NCBI GenBank assembly: GCA_944387915.1
Contig: CALXGT010000057.1
Location: 73,990 to 107,211, forward strand
Source: an uncultured Clostridia bacterium
GTDB lineage: Bacteria; Bacillota; Clostridia; Oscillospirales; Ruminococcaceae
DNA length: 33,222 bases
Reading direction: 5' to 3'
Numbering within the stretch: the stretch's first letter is position 1; every line of letters begins with the position of its first letter. Below the pieces are notes generated by a model. The model was given only the letters and a program-made list of their open reading frames with translations, did not search any database and was not told the origin of the DNA. Below, one piece after another: positions 6,901 to 14,288 of the stretch. Position numbers and translations under genes: made by a program.

Positions 6901-8751
6901 TCAGCGATAGACGAAAAATTCCTCGTACCATAAGATCCAGCTGTAAATGGTCCAGATCTTCTTCATATTATGGGCCTTTCCCTCTTTATGATCGTTTAAC
7001 AGCTTTAGGATCGCTTCCCGATTGAAAAACTGTCCGGCGATCTCTCCGTTAAATTTCTCGAGGACCATCCCGTAATACTTGTCCTGCCTTAACCAGTCGT
7101 TTAGCGGCACTGGAAAGCCCAATTTCTTCCGATGGGCGGTGCGCTCCGGAAGCTGACGCAGCGCCGCTCCCCGAAGGGCGACCTTTGTCACGTTGTTATG
7201 GGCGCGATACCGTCCGGGGATCTTCGTCGCCAAAGAAAGGACCTCCCGGTCCAGAAAGGGGACCCGAAGCTCTAAGGAATTGGCCATACTCATCCGGTCG
7301 GCTTTCTGCAAAATATCGTAAAGCATCCAGGTATACATGTCCACATACTGAAGCTGGGTAGGCTCGTCGAGATGCGCTACCCGATCGAAATAGGGCTTCA
7401 CATACGTCTCCGGCTTTGTCGCATGATAATCCTTTTTCAGGTATTTTTGCCGCTCATTTTGATGGAAAACATAATTATTGCGCATAAACCGCTCGTGGGG
7501 CTTCATCGCTCCCCGGATCAAAAACCGCTTTCCCTTGGTGCGATCGGGAAGACGCTTGGCGACTGCCGCCGCCGCCTTCCGGATCACTCTGGGAATACGG
7601 CTGTACTTAGCAAAATGCTCCGCCTCGAGATACATCGGATACCCTCCGAACAGCTCGTCCGCGCCTTCTCCCGACAACACCACCTTCACATATTTCGCGG
7701 CGTTTTGCGCCAAAAAGTAAAGGGGCACCTCGGAAGGATTGGGAAGCGGCTCGTCCATATAATACTGGATCTTGGACGCGGCGGCGAAATACTCCTCCGC
7801 GGACACCTTGTTGGAGATATTTTGAACGCCGATCTCTTTGGAAAGCTCCTGGGCGTAGGGAAGCTCGCTGTACTTCTCCTCGGCGTAGCCCACCGAAAAG
7901 GTCTTGACGTCCTTGGTGACCTTGGAGACCTCTCTTACCACATAGCTGGAATCCACACCGCTGGAAAGGAAACATCCCACCTCTACGTCGCTGATCTTAT
8001 GGGCTTCTACCGATTGGGAAAAGGTCTTTGCGATTTCGTCCTCCCACTGCTCCAGGGTCTTTCCCTCATCGATTTCAAAGCGAACCTCAAAATAGGGGCG
8101 AATCTCCATCTCCCCCGCTTTCCATACAAAATAATGTCCGCTTTTGAGCTTATATACGTTTTTGAAAAAGGTCTCCTCCATGGGAAGATACTCAAAGCAA
8201 AGATAATCGGGAAGGCGTTCTTCGTTTAATTCCTTTTGAAACAGGGGGTGCTTTAAAAAGCTTTTGATCTCGCTTCCGAAGAAAAAGAGATCATCCTTGC
8301 GGTAGTAGTAAAAAGGCTTGATGCCAAAAATGTCTCTGGCGCCAAACAGCTTCTTCTCCCTTTTGTCCCAGATGACAAAGGCGTACATCCCCCGAAGCTT
8401 TTGTAACAGTCCTTCTTCCCCGTACTCCTCGTAACCGTGGAGCAAAACCTCGGAATCGGTAGCGGTTTTAAATACATGTCCCCGCTTGACGAGATCCTCC
8501 CGAATGGACTGGTAATTGTAAATTTCCCCATTGAAAACCAAAACCTTGGTGCCATCCTCGTTTAAGATGGGCTGGCTTCCGCCGGAAAGGTCGATAATGG
8601 AAAGGCGGCGAAACCCGAGCGCCACCTCGTCGTCTACATAAATGTTCCCGTCGTCCGGGCCGCGATGACGGATCTCGTCCGCCATGGCAGTCACGACCCC
8701 TTTGGGATCCTCTACTTTTTTTACATTGGTAAAGCCGGCAAAGCCGCACAT
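6901..8751 (-). CDS. asnB: Glutamine-dependent asparagine synthetase, likely amidating D-Asp of peptidoglycan (AsnH-like)
   Basis: 616 residues, full family length. It begins MCGFAG, so after Met removal Cys2 is the N-terminal nucleophile of a class II glutamine amidotransferase (residues 1-200; also RHRGPDD and NGEIYN). The C-terminal synthetase has the ATP pyrophosphatase loop SSGVDSS near residue 260 and the motif LSGEGADELFGGY. AsnB normally makes L-asparagine from aspartate, glutamine and ATP in the cytoplasm. Here it follows an ATP-grasp ligase and an Asp/Glu racemase, the same set that in Lactococcus-type bacteria makes D-Asp cross-bridges which AsnH then amidates to D-Asn. Peptidoglycan-precursor amidation is therefore an inference from context; ordinary asparagine synthesis remains possible. 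GGAAGGGGA upstream supports the start. Confidence 0.93.
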   Translation of the reverse strand: MCGFAGFTNVKKVEDPKGVVTAMADEIRHRGPDDGNIYVDDEVALGFRRLSIIDLSGGSQPILNEDGTKVLVFNGEIYNYQSIREDLVKRGHVFKTATDSEVLLHGYEEYGEEGLLQKLRGMYAFVIWDKREKKLFGARDIFGIKPFYYYRKDDLFFFGSEIKSFLKHPLFQKELNEERLPDYLCFEYLPMEETFFKNVYKLKSGHYFVWKAGEMEIRPYFEVRFEIDEGKTLEQWEDEIAKTFSQSVEAHKISDVEVGCFLSSGVDSSYVVREVSKVTKDVKTFSVGYAEEKYSELPYAQELSKEIGVQNISNKVSAEEYFAAASKIQYYMDEPLPNPSEVPLYFLAQNAAKYVKVVLSGEGADELFGGYPMYLEAEHFAKYSRIPRVIRKAAAAVAKRLPDRTKGKRFLIRGAMKPHERFMRNNYVFHQNERQKYLKKDYHATKPETYVKPYFDRVAHLDEPTQLQYVDMYTWMLYDILQKADRMSMANSLELRVPFLDREVLSLATKIPGRYRAHNNVTKVALRGAALRQLPERTAHRKKLGFPVPLNDWLRQDKYYGMVLEKFNGEIAGQFFNREAILKLLNDHKEGKAHNMKKIWTIYSWILWYEEFFVYR

Positions 8752-8772
8752 ACTCTCTGTTCCCCTTCCAAA

Positions 8773-9489
8773 TTATACGATCAAATTACGGTACTCTTCC
8801 CGAATCGGGACTTCACAGCGCGAAAGCGATTCAAACGCAAGCACATCCAATACGTCGAGAAAACCGCCGCCGATGGCGTGATCCCGCTTCATTAAGGACA
8901 GTTCCGTACACCCCAAAATCACCGTTTCCGCGCCCCGTTTTCGAAGGCTATCGCAAAGCGCCGAAAACAACGACAGATCCGGCGGCAGTCCCGCTTTGAT
9001 TTGGGCATAGATCAGTTCCATTACCTTTTCTTGTTCCTTCTTTTCCGGCAGCACAAAGGAAAGCCCCTCTTCGGTGAGGGCGTTTTGAAATTGCCTTGTT
9101 TCCACCGTCCCGGTGGTGGCCAAAATTCCCGCCTTGCCTATCTTAGCTTGTTTGAGATACCGCGCCGTCTCCCGCACCGCATGGATCACCGGCACAGGGA
9201 TCGCTTTAGAGAGGGTATCGTAAAAATAATGCGACGTTACGCATGGAATGGCGATGGCAGAAACCCCAAGGGAAGAAAGCTGTTCCCCCGCTTTGATCAT
9301 TGCGGGAAGGGGACTTTCCTTGGTGTGGTCCAAAAGGTAAGCCGTCCGATCCGGCGTCGAGGGAATGCTGAAAAGATAAACGTCCGGATGCTCCTGATCC
9401 GATTCGGCTTTGGTCATACGGACCAAAAGCTCCAAAAAGTAGGCGGAGGCCATAGGACCGAGCCCGCCAATCACCCCAAGTTTTTTCAT
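8773..9489 (-). CDS. Aspartate/glutamate racemase family protein, probably aspartate racemase (RacD-like)
   Basis: 238 residues, typical length for the cofactor-independent Asp/Glu racemase family. It starts MKKLGVIGGLGPMAS and carries both catalytic cysteines: in IPCVTSH near residue 85 and in LGCTELSL near residue 192. The IGGLGPMAS opening is that of aspartate racemases rather than of MurI glutamate racemase (which starts with a DSGxGG motif). It would interconvert L- and D-Asp in the cytoplasm and so feed the neighbouring ligase. It overlaps the ligase gene by 4 bases (ATGA) and lies 21 bases upstream of asnB, so all three are one translationally tight unit. Substrate is inferred from family and context. 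Confidence 0.88.
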   Translation of the reverse strand: MKKLGVIGGLGPMASAYFLELLVRMTKAESDQEHPDVYLFSIPSTPDRTAYLLDHTKESPLPAMIKAGEQLSSLGVSAIAIPCVTSHYFYDTLSKAIPVPVIHAVRETARYLKQAKIGKAGILATTGTVETRQFQNALTEEGLSFVLPEKKEQEKVMELIYAQIKAGLPPDLSLFSALCDSLRKRGAETVILGCTELSLMKRDHAIGGGFLDVLDVLAFESLSRCEVPIREEYRNLIV

Positions 9490-10718
9490 TCGTGCAATCC
9501 TTTGTTATTGAAATATTTGTTGTACTTTTTGATATAGTTGAGCTGGTTTTTCAGGTAATACCAAAGCCGCTTCGCCGAACGATCCTTTTCATAAAGGAGG
9601 CTTCTACAAACCTTTTTCTCCTTGATCAGCTGTAACGCTTTGCGCTTAATGGCTTCGTTTTGAACAAATTTTTTGATGATGCAGTCCGGAATCACCGTCC
9701 AAAGGGTATCTCCTTTGGCGATAGTCAAAGGGCATGACTGGTGGTAGATGACGTCTTCAGCCAGATACTGCCCCAAATTGTACCCCAAAGCGGTGACAAA
9801 AAAGCTGCTTCTCCCCTGTCTTAAGTTCATTTCGAACAGCTTATATTTTCCGTCCCTCGGGTCAAATTTCATATCGATGTTAATAAATCCTACATACCCT
9901 ACTTTTTCCAAAAACGCCCGGATCTGCTCGGTAATAGCGGCGTCCTCGGCGCTTAAAATGGCGGCGTAGCTTCCGATCCCCTCGGGGGAATGTTCCTCAA
10001 GCACCACCTGACCCAGCGCCATCAGCCGGACCTTTTTGTCGGTGCCGCAATAGCAGTTCATCACCCGCATTCCGGTGTCGTCGCCGGGAATGAACTCCTG
10101 GATGATGAGGTGGTCTTGGTAGGAGGAAGCGTAGATCGCCTGCAAAATGGCGTCGAATTCCTCTTTGTTTTCCGCCTTAAATACCTTCTTTTTATGAGGA
10201 AATTTACAGTTCCAGTAGGCGACGCTGTTAGACGGCTTGATAATGACGGGAAAATCGAAAGGAAGGGAGATCTCCCGGTAATTTTCCGGCGTACAGGTAG
10301 TCGTTTTCGGGAACAAAAAACCGTTTTCCCGACAGACCGCGTAGAAATTCTCCTTGATGGAAAGGCGCATCAAAAGCGCTTCGTCCATGCATGCAAAACG
10401 GTACGCCTCCCGCAAAGCATCCTGATTGCGCACCAAAAGTTTAATGTAATTATCACCGCATGGCACCAGCAAAAGAGGAAGGGACTTCGGGTACCGTTTT
10501 CGAAAATCCATAAGGGTTTTTACAAAAACCGCGTCGTCTTCGATATTGGGCTCCACGACCTCTACCGTTACGATCTTACTGTTCGAAGTGGCGCCGAGGC
10601 GGTTTTTTCCAATGGCGACCGAAAGATATCCGTATGCCTGGTGAAAGGACCGGGCCATACCGTAAACGTTCATATCACTCCCCAGCAATACCGGGAGAAA
10701 ATCCTGCGAAAGCTCCAT
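9486..10718 (-). CDS. ATP-grasp ligase, probable D-aspartate ligase (Asl-type)
   Basis: 410 residues. The opening PVLLGSDMNVYGMARSFHQAYG is shared by the carboxylate-amine ligase group that includes the D-aspartate ligase of enterococci and lactococci. An ATP-grasp domain follows (about residues 130-340): PVIIKPSNSVAYW for the ATP-binding lysine, LIIQEFIPGDD for the hinge, and FEMNLRQGRSS for the Mg-binding Glu/Asn. Known homologues attach D-Asp through its beta-carboxylate to the Lys side chain of the peptidoglycan stem peptide. First gene of the operon, with AGGAGG upstream and a good promoter at 10749-10777. The racemase and asnB downstream support the cross-bridge role; another ATP-grasp substrate cannot be excluded. 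Confidence 0.8.
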   Translation of the reverse strand: MELSQDFLPVLLGSDMNVYGMARSFHQAYGYLSVAIGKNRLGATSNSKIVTVEVVEPNIEDDAVFVKTLMDFRKRYPKSLPLLLVPCGDNYIKLLVRNQDALREAYRFACMDEALLMRLSIKENFYAVCRENGFLFPKTTTCTPENYREISLPFDFPVIIKPSNSVAYWNCKFPHKKKVFKAENKEEFDAILQAIYASSYQDHLIIQEFIPGDDTGMRVMNCYCGTDKKVRLMALGQVVLEEHSPEGIGSYAAILSAEDAAITEQIRAFLEKVGYVGFINIDMKFDPRDGKYKLFEMNLRQGRSSFFVTALGYNLGQYLAEDVIYHQSCPLTIAKGDTLWTVIPDCIIKKFVQNEAIKRKALQLIKEKKVCRSLLYEKDRSAKRLWYYLKNQLNYIKKYNKYFNNKGLHE

Positions 10719-10748
10719 TTTTCATTCCTCCTAAACACACACGTCCAT

Positions 10749-10777
10749 ATTGTACCATTTTCCCCGGTAAAAAACAA
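10749..10777 (-). promoter_or_regulatory. Sigma-A promoter of the cross-bridge operon
   Basis: On the minus strand TTGTTT (10772-10777), 17 bp, TACAAT (10749-10754), about 30 bases upstream of the ligase start. It diverges from the DUF1294 promoter at 10796-10824. Confidence 0.75.
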
Positions 10778-10795
10778 GGAGATGACGGGATTTTC

Positions 10796-10824
10796 TCGAC
10801 AACCGCCCTTTTTTCTGTTATGCT
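10796..10824 (+). promoter_or_regulatory. Possible sigma-A promoter of the DUF1294 gene
   Basis: TCGACA (10796-10801), 17 bp, TATGCT (10819-10824), 22 bases before the TTG start codon. The -35 box is imperfect. The ATG at 10820 would fall inside this -10 box, which argues against it as a start codon. Confidence 0.5.
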
Positions 10825-10846
10825 GAAAAAGAAAGGAGGGTATCCC

Positions 10847-11137
10847 TTGAAGCTTTTGGTTTGGACCGTTTTGTTTTATCTGATTACCGTAAATCTCGTC
10901 GCCTTTTTCCTTTGTTACACCGACAAACGCCGGGCGCAGAAGGAACGCTGGCGAATCCCGGAGGCAACGTTACTTTTGTGGTCGGGGATTGGCGGCGCGT
11001 TCGGCTTTTTGATCGGCATGCGCCGTTTTCACCATAAAACCCGCCATCTGAAATTTCAAATCCTGATCCCCTTATTTATGGTGCTTTGGGTTGCTTTGAT
11101 CGCCTTGATGATCTATCTTGGGATCCGGTTTTTCTAA
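10847..11137 (+). CDS. DUF1294 membrane protein
   Basis: 96 residues from a TTG start, chosen because GAAAGGAGGG (10831-10840) is ideally placed before it; an in-frame ATG at 10820 has no ribosome-binding site and overlaps the promoter. The family signature is clear: CYTDKRRAQKERWRIPE, then SGIGGAFGFLIGMRRFHHKT. Three hydrophobic segments are visible: residues about 3-22, 42-58 and 74-94. DUF1294 proteins are small inner-membrane proteins of unknown function. The gene ends in a 4-base convergent overlap with the radical SAM gene, leaving no room for a terminator between them. Confidence 0.85.
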   Translation: MKLLVWTVLFYLITVNLVAFFLCYTDKRRAQKERWRIPEATLLLWSGIGGAFGFLIGMRRFHHKTRHLKFQILIPLFMVLWVALIALMIYLGIRFF

Positions 11138-12036
11138 AACCCGCGCTCGCTAAAATCGGGAAGGTATTCCTCGGTCGCGGAGGAAAATTCCTGGGTGAAA
11201 CCGTTTTGGATCCCAAGCATCCATGCGAAGGAGACAAGCTCCTCGTACTCTTGTTTGGAGACCCGCCGGGATAATACCGGATCCTCCCGCAAAAAAGGTG
11301 GCGGCGTGTACTGGCTCATTAAGCTATAATAAACCCGATTTTGAAACCGGGAGTATAAAGCCTCCAAAATGTCTTTCCCCTCCGACAGTTCCCCGGGAAG
11401 AAGCAAATAGCGAAAAATCACGCCCCGTTTTAGGATCCCATCCTCGGTAAAAGCGATCCTTCCCGTTTGGTGGACCATTTCCTTTGCCGCTTTCATCGCC
11501 CGTTCGAAATAATCCGGCGCCTTGGCGAAAGAAGCGCCCTTTTCTCTGGAAAAATATTTGATGTCGGGAAGGTATACGTCCACAAGGCCGTCTAATCGCC
11601 GGATCATCTCCGCCTTTTCGTATCCGCCGGTGTTGTAGACCACCGGCACCGAAAGCCCTTCTTTTTTCGCAAGGCTTAACGCCTCGATGATCTGGGGCAG
11701 ATAATGGGTAGGGGTCACCAGATTGAGGGTCTGAGCTCCCTGATCCACCAGAGAGAAAAAAAGCTCCACCAATTTGGAAACGGAAACCTTCGTCCCCTTG
11801 GGAGAAAAACTGATCTGGTGATTTTGGCAAAACCGGCACCGAAGGTTGCACCCGGCAAAGAAAACGTTTCCCGCCCCTCTTTTTCCCGAGATACAGGGTT
11901 CTTCCCACCGGTGCAGCATGATCTTCGCCACCAGAACCTCTCGCCCCGAAACGCCGCAAACCCCTTTTTCGCCCGCAAGGCGATTAACTTTACACTCTCT
12001 GGGACAGCATTCGCACCGCGCTAACAGCTCGTCCAT
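11134..12036 (-). CDS. Radical SAM protein, PflA-like (COG1313 type)
   Basis: 300 residues. An N-terminal cysteine motif CECCPRECKVNR precedes CGVSG, then comes the radical SAM signature GCNLRCRFCQN (CxxxCxxC form) around residues 62-72. The family (sometimes called PflX or 'putative pyruvate formate-lyase activating enzyme') consists of radical SAM enzymes with unassigned substrates; true PflA lacks the N-terminal CCPR motif. The start follows GGAGGACAT. The ribosome-binding site directly abuts the glmS terminator (12054-12077) and no promoter could be identified, so expression may rely on read-through. Its stop overlaps that of the convergent DUF1294 gene. Confidence 0.85.
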   Translation of the reverse strand: MDELLARCECCPRECKVNRLAGEKGVCGVSGREVLVAKIMLHRWEEPCISGKRGAGNVFFAGCNLRCRFCQNHQISFSPKGTKVSVSKLVELFFSLVDQGAQTLNLVTPTHYLPQIIEALSLAKKEGLSVPVVYNTGGYEKAEMIRRLDGLVDVYLPDIKYFSREKGASFAKAPDYFERAMKAAKEMVHQTGRIAFTEDGILKRGVIFRYLLLPGELSEGKDILEALYSRFQNRVYYSLMSQYTPPPFLREDPVLSRRVSKQEYEELVSFAWMLGIQNGFTQEFSSATEEYLPDFSERGF

Positions 12037-12053
12037 ATGTCCTCCAAAAATAA

Positions 12054-12077
12054 GCAGAAAGCCCGAAAGCTTTCTGC
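12054..12077. terminator. Terminator downstream of glmS
   Basis: GCAGAAAGC (12054-12062) pairs with GCTTTCTGC (12069-12077) around CCGAAA. The minus strand continues TTATTTTT, fitting termination of glmS; the plus strand continues CTTTTTTCTT. The T-run on the minus strand merges into the ribosome-binding site of the radical SAM gene. Confidence 0.8.
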
Positions 12078-12085
12078 CTTTTTTC

Positions 12086-13906
12086 TTATTCTACCGTCAC
12101 CGATTTGGCTAAATTTCTCGGTTTATCCACATCGCAGCCTCGCTCCACCGCCGTGTAATAAGCAAAAAGCTGAAGAGGGATTACCGCCAAAAGGGGCGTC
12201 AATAACGCCTTGGCCTTTGGGATCTCAAAGAGATAATCGGTAACCTCCGAAGGAATATTGACTCCCTCGAGAGCAAAGGTCAACACATCGGCGCCCCGGC
12301 TCTTGACCTCTTTGATATTGCTCACCATCTTTTCCGAAAGCGCCGCCTGGGTCGCTAACGCAATCACCGGCGTCCCCTCGGTGATGAGGGAGATGGTGCC
12401 GTGCTTCAATTCTCCCGCGGCGTAGGCCTCGCAATGAATGTAGGAAATTTCCTTTAATTTTAACGAGCCTTCGTTAGCTAACGCGTAATCGATCCCCCGC
12501 CCTAAGAAGAAAAGACTTTCCGCTTTGGAAAAATGAAGGGCATATTCCTTTACGGTATCCCTTTTAGAAAGCAGCAACCGCATCTGGTCGGGGATCTGAA
12601 GTAAAGTTTTGACATATTCCCGGATCTCGTCATCGGTAAGCGTCCCTCTGGCTTTCGCGAGGATCAGTGTCAAAAGATACAAAACGCCCATCTGTACCGT
12701 ATAGGCTTTGGTGCTGGCCACCGCGATCTCCGGACCGGCCCAGGTATAGATCACGCCGTCCGCCTCTCTGGCGATGGATGAACCCATGACGTTAACGATG
12801 GCAATGGTATAGATTCCCCTTTCCTTACAAAGGCGAAGAGCGGCCAAGGTGTCCGCCGTCTCCCCGGACTGGGAAATAATGATCGCCACGTCGTTTTTTT
12901 CGAGGATGGGATCGTTATAGCGAAATTCGGATGCGATCTGGACGTCCACCGGTACTCGAGCGAGATGCTCCATCGCCTGCTTTCCAATCAGTCCCGCATG
13001 CATCGCCGTGCCGCAGGCAACAATATGGATCCTGCCGGCGGCTTTGAGTTTCTCCTCGTCGATACCGTCCTCGGTCAAAGAAGGAATCCCGTCTTTGATC
13101 CTGGGAGACACCGTCTTCATGAGCGCCTCGGGCTGTTCGAAAATCTCTTTGAGCATAAAATGATCGAAGCCGCCTTTTTGCGCCGCCTCCAAATCCCAGT
13201 TCGCCGTCAAAATTTCCGGCGTAAAGGGGGTGAGATCCTCCCGGTACATCTGGATCTGATCCTTTTTCACCACGGTGATCTCCCCGTTTTCCGGAAGGAT
13301 ATATCTTCTCGTATATTTTAAGATGGCGGGAATATCCGAAGCGATAAAATTCTCTTCTTCGGAAACGCCGATAATCAAAGGACTGTCTTTTCGTACCGCG
13401 TAGATGGTCTCCGGCTGATCCTCAAATAAAATTCCCAGCGCATAGGATCCCCGCACTTCCTTTAACGCCTTGGAAATGGCCGCCAAAGGATCCGATTCGT
13501 AGTACAGATCGATCAAATGCGCCACCGTCTCCGAATCGGTCTGGGATGTAAAGACAAAGCCCTTGTCAATCAAAATCTTTTTGAGATCCAAATAATTTTC
13601 GATGATCCCATTATGCACCAATGCCACCCGGCGGCTGAAATGGGGGTGGCTGTTGTAATCGCTGGGTTCTCCGTGGGTCGCCCAACGGGTGTGCCCGATC
13701 CCGCAGGTGCCCGAAAGTCCTCCGATCCCCGATAGCTTATTTTCTAACTCCGACAGTCTCCCTTTTTCCTTCACAATATTGATTCTTCGGCCGTCAAAAA
13801 TGGCAACGCCCGCCGAGTCATATCCCCGATACTCTAATTTTTCCAAACCGTCGAGAAGAATAGGCTCCGCTTGCATCTTCCCCACGTATCCCACGATTCC
13901 GCACAT
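12086..13906 (-). CDS. glmS: Glutamine--fructose-6-phosphate aminotransferase (isomerizing)
   Basis: 606 residues from the ATG at 13906, which gives MCGIVGYVG so that Cys2 becomes the N-terminal nucleophile. Upstream in-frame codons belong to the ribozyme leader. The glutaminase domain (1-230: GYDSAGVA, THGEPSDYNSHPH) is followed by two SIS sugar-isomerase domains (ACGTAMHAG, SQSGETADTLAAL, STKAYTVQM) and the terminal motif DKPRNLAKSVTVE. The enzyme makes glucosamine-6-phosphate from fructose-6-phosphate and glutamine, the first step towards UDP-GlcNAc and peptidoglycan. AGAGG lies 8 bases before the start. A glmS ribozyme in the leader provides feedback control by the product, and the promoter at 14137-14165 diverges from that of nagA. 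Confidence 0.97.
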   Translation of the reverse strand: MCGIVGYVGKMQAEPILLDGLEKLEYRGYDSAGVAIFDGRRINIVKEKGRLSELENKLSGIGGLSGTCGIGHTRWATHGEPSDYNSHPHFSRRVALVHNGIIENYLDLKKILIDKGFVFTSQTDSETVAHLIDLYYESDPLAAISKALKEVRGSYALGILFEDQPETIYAVRKDSPLIIGVSEEENFIASDIPAILKYTRRYILPENGEITVVKKDQIQMYREDLTPFTPEILTANWDLEAAQKGGFDHFMLKEIFEQPEALMKTVSPRIKDGIPSLTEDGIDEEKLKAAGRIHIVACGTAMHAGLIGKQAMEHLARVPVDVQIASEFRYNDPILEKNDVAIIISQSGETADTLAALRLCKERGIYTIAIVNVMGSSIAREADGVIYTWAGPEIAVASTKAYTVQMGVLYLLTLILAKARGTLTDDEIREYVKTLLQIPDQMRLLLSKRDTVKEYALHFSKAESLFFLGRGIDYALANEGSLKLKEISYIHCEAYAAGELKHGTISLITEGTPVIALATQAALSEKMVSNIKEVKSRGADVLTFALEGVNIPSEVTDYLFEIPKAKALLTPLLAVIPLQLFAYYTAVERGCDVDKPRNLAKSVTVE

Positions 13907-13934
13907 AAAATAACCTCTTTTCCTTTTGATTTGC

Positions 13935-14073
13935 GAACAGCTTTGTCTCTGTCCCCTCCGTTTCCAAAGGGATTTTTCCAAAGCCTCCGGGTTTCGCATC
14001 CCGGGAAAGCATCCGCCGAATTTTCGATCACTTTCCACCTCGTCACCCATATGCGGAGTCCGGGTCTGGCGCT
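13935..14073 (-). ncRNA. glmS ribozyme (glucosamine-6-phosphate-responsive, self-cleaving)
   Basis: The minus-strand leader of glmS contains the conserved parts of the glmS ribozyme in order: AGCGCC at the 5' end (cleavage expected between 14073 and 14072), GACGAGG, ATCGAAAATTCGGCGGATGC with the diagnostic TCGGCGGATGC core, a CCCGGG/CCCGG pairing hairpin, and ACGGAGGGGACA near the 3' end. In known examples glucosamine-6-phosphate acts as catalytic coenzyme and the cleaved mRNA is degraded by RNase J, lowering GlmS. The 3' boundary is approximate. The leader between the predicted transcription start (about 14130) and the cleavage site is about 57 bases. The P1 region is comparatively short. 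Confidence 0.93.
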
Positions 14074-14136
14074 TTTTTGAACGGATCTCCTTTCTTAGAT
14101 TTTCCGCATCGTTACAATGTATGCAACTTAAGGGTA

Positions 14137-14165
14137 ATTGTACCCTATTTCCTTTCTTTTGTCAA
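14137..14165 (-). promoter_or_regulatory. Sigma-A promoter of glmS
   Basis: On the minus strand consensus TTGACA (14160-14165), exactly 17 bp, TACAAT (14137-14142). It would start the ribozyme-containing leader at about 14130. Confidence 0.85.
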
Positions 14166-14224
14166 CGAACCAGACTGTTTGCCTTTCCCGGTAAAGACCT
14201 TTTTCCCTTATAAATACAAAATCG

Positions 14225-14253
14225 TTGCAAAATTTTCGATTCTCCGGTAAGAT
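14225..14253 (+). promoter_or_regulatory. Sigma-A promoter of nagA
   Basis: TTGCAA (14225-14230), 17 bp, TAAGAT (14248-14253), 35 bases before the nagA ATG. It diverges from the glmS promoter; the -35 boxes are 59 bases apart. Confidence 0.65.
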
Positions 14254-14288
14254 GGAAAAAGACGGTTATTTTAGGGAGGAACAGCTCT

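Noticed and set aside
7372..8229. Long plus-strand ORF of 285 codons opposite asnB
   Set aside because: It lies wholly antisense to a clear asparagine synthetase, has no ribosome-binding site, and its composition is what the complement of that gene would give.
8773..9489. Glutamate racemase MurI as identity of the racemase
   Set aside because: The N-terminus is IGGLGPMAS as in aspartate racemases, not the DSGxGG motif of MurI, and the operon context favours D-Asp.
10634..10846. N-terminal extension of the DUF1294 protein
   Set aside because: The extension covers the promoter of the divergent operon and has no family similarity; the TTG at 10847 has an excellent ribosome-binding site.
12054..12090. 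Plus-strand terminator of an unseen plus-strand gene
   Set aside because: The hairpin has a good U-run on the plus strand too, but no plus-strand gene or promoter lies upstream; it serves glmS on the minus strand.
13907..14050. N-terminal extension of GlmS by 48 codons
   Set aside because: These codons are the glmS ribozyme. GlmS needs Cys at position 2, which is delivered only by the start at 13906.
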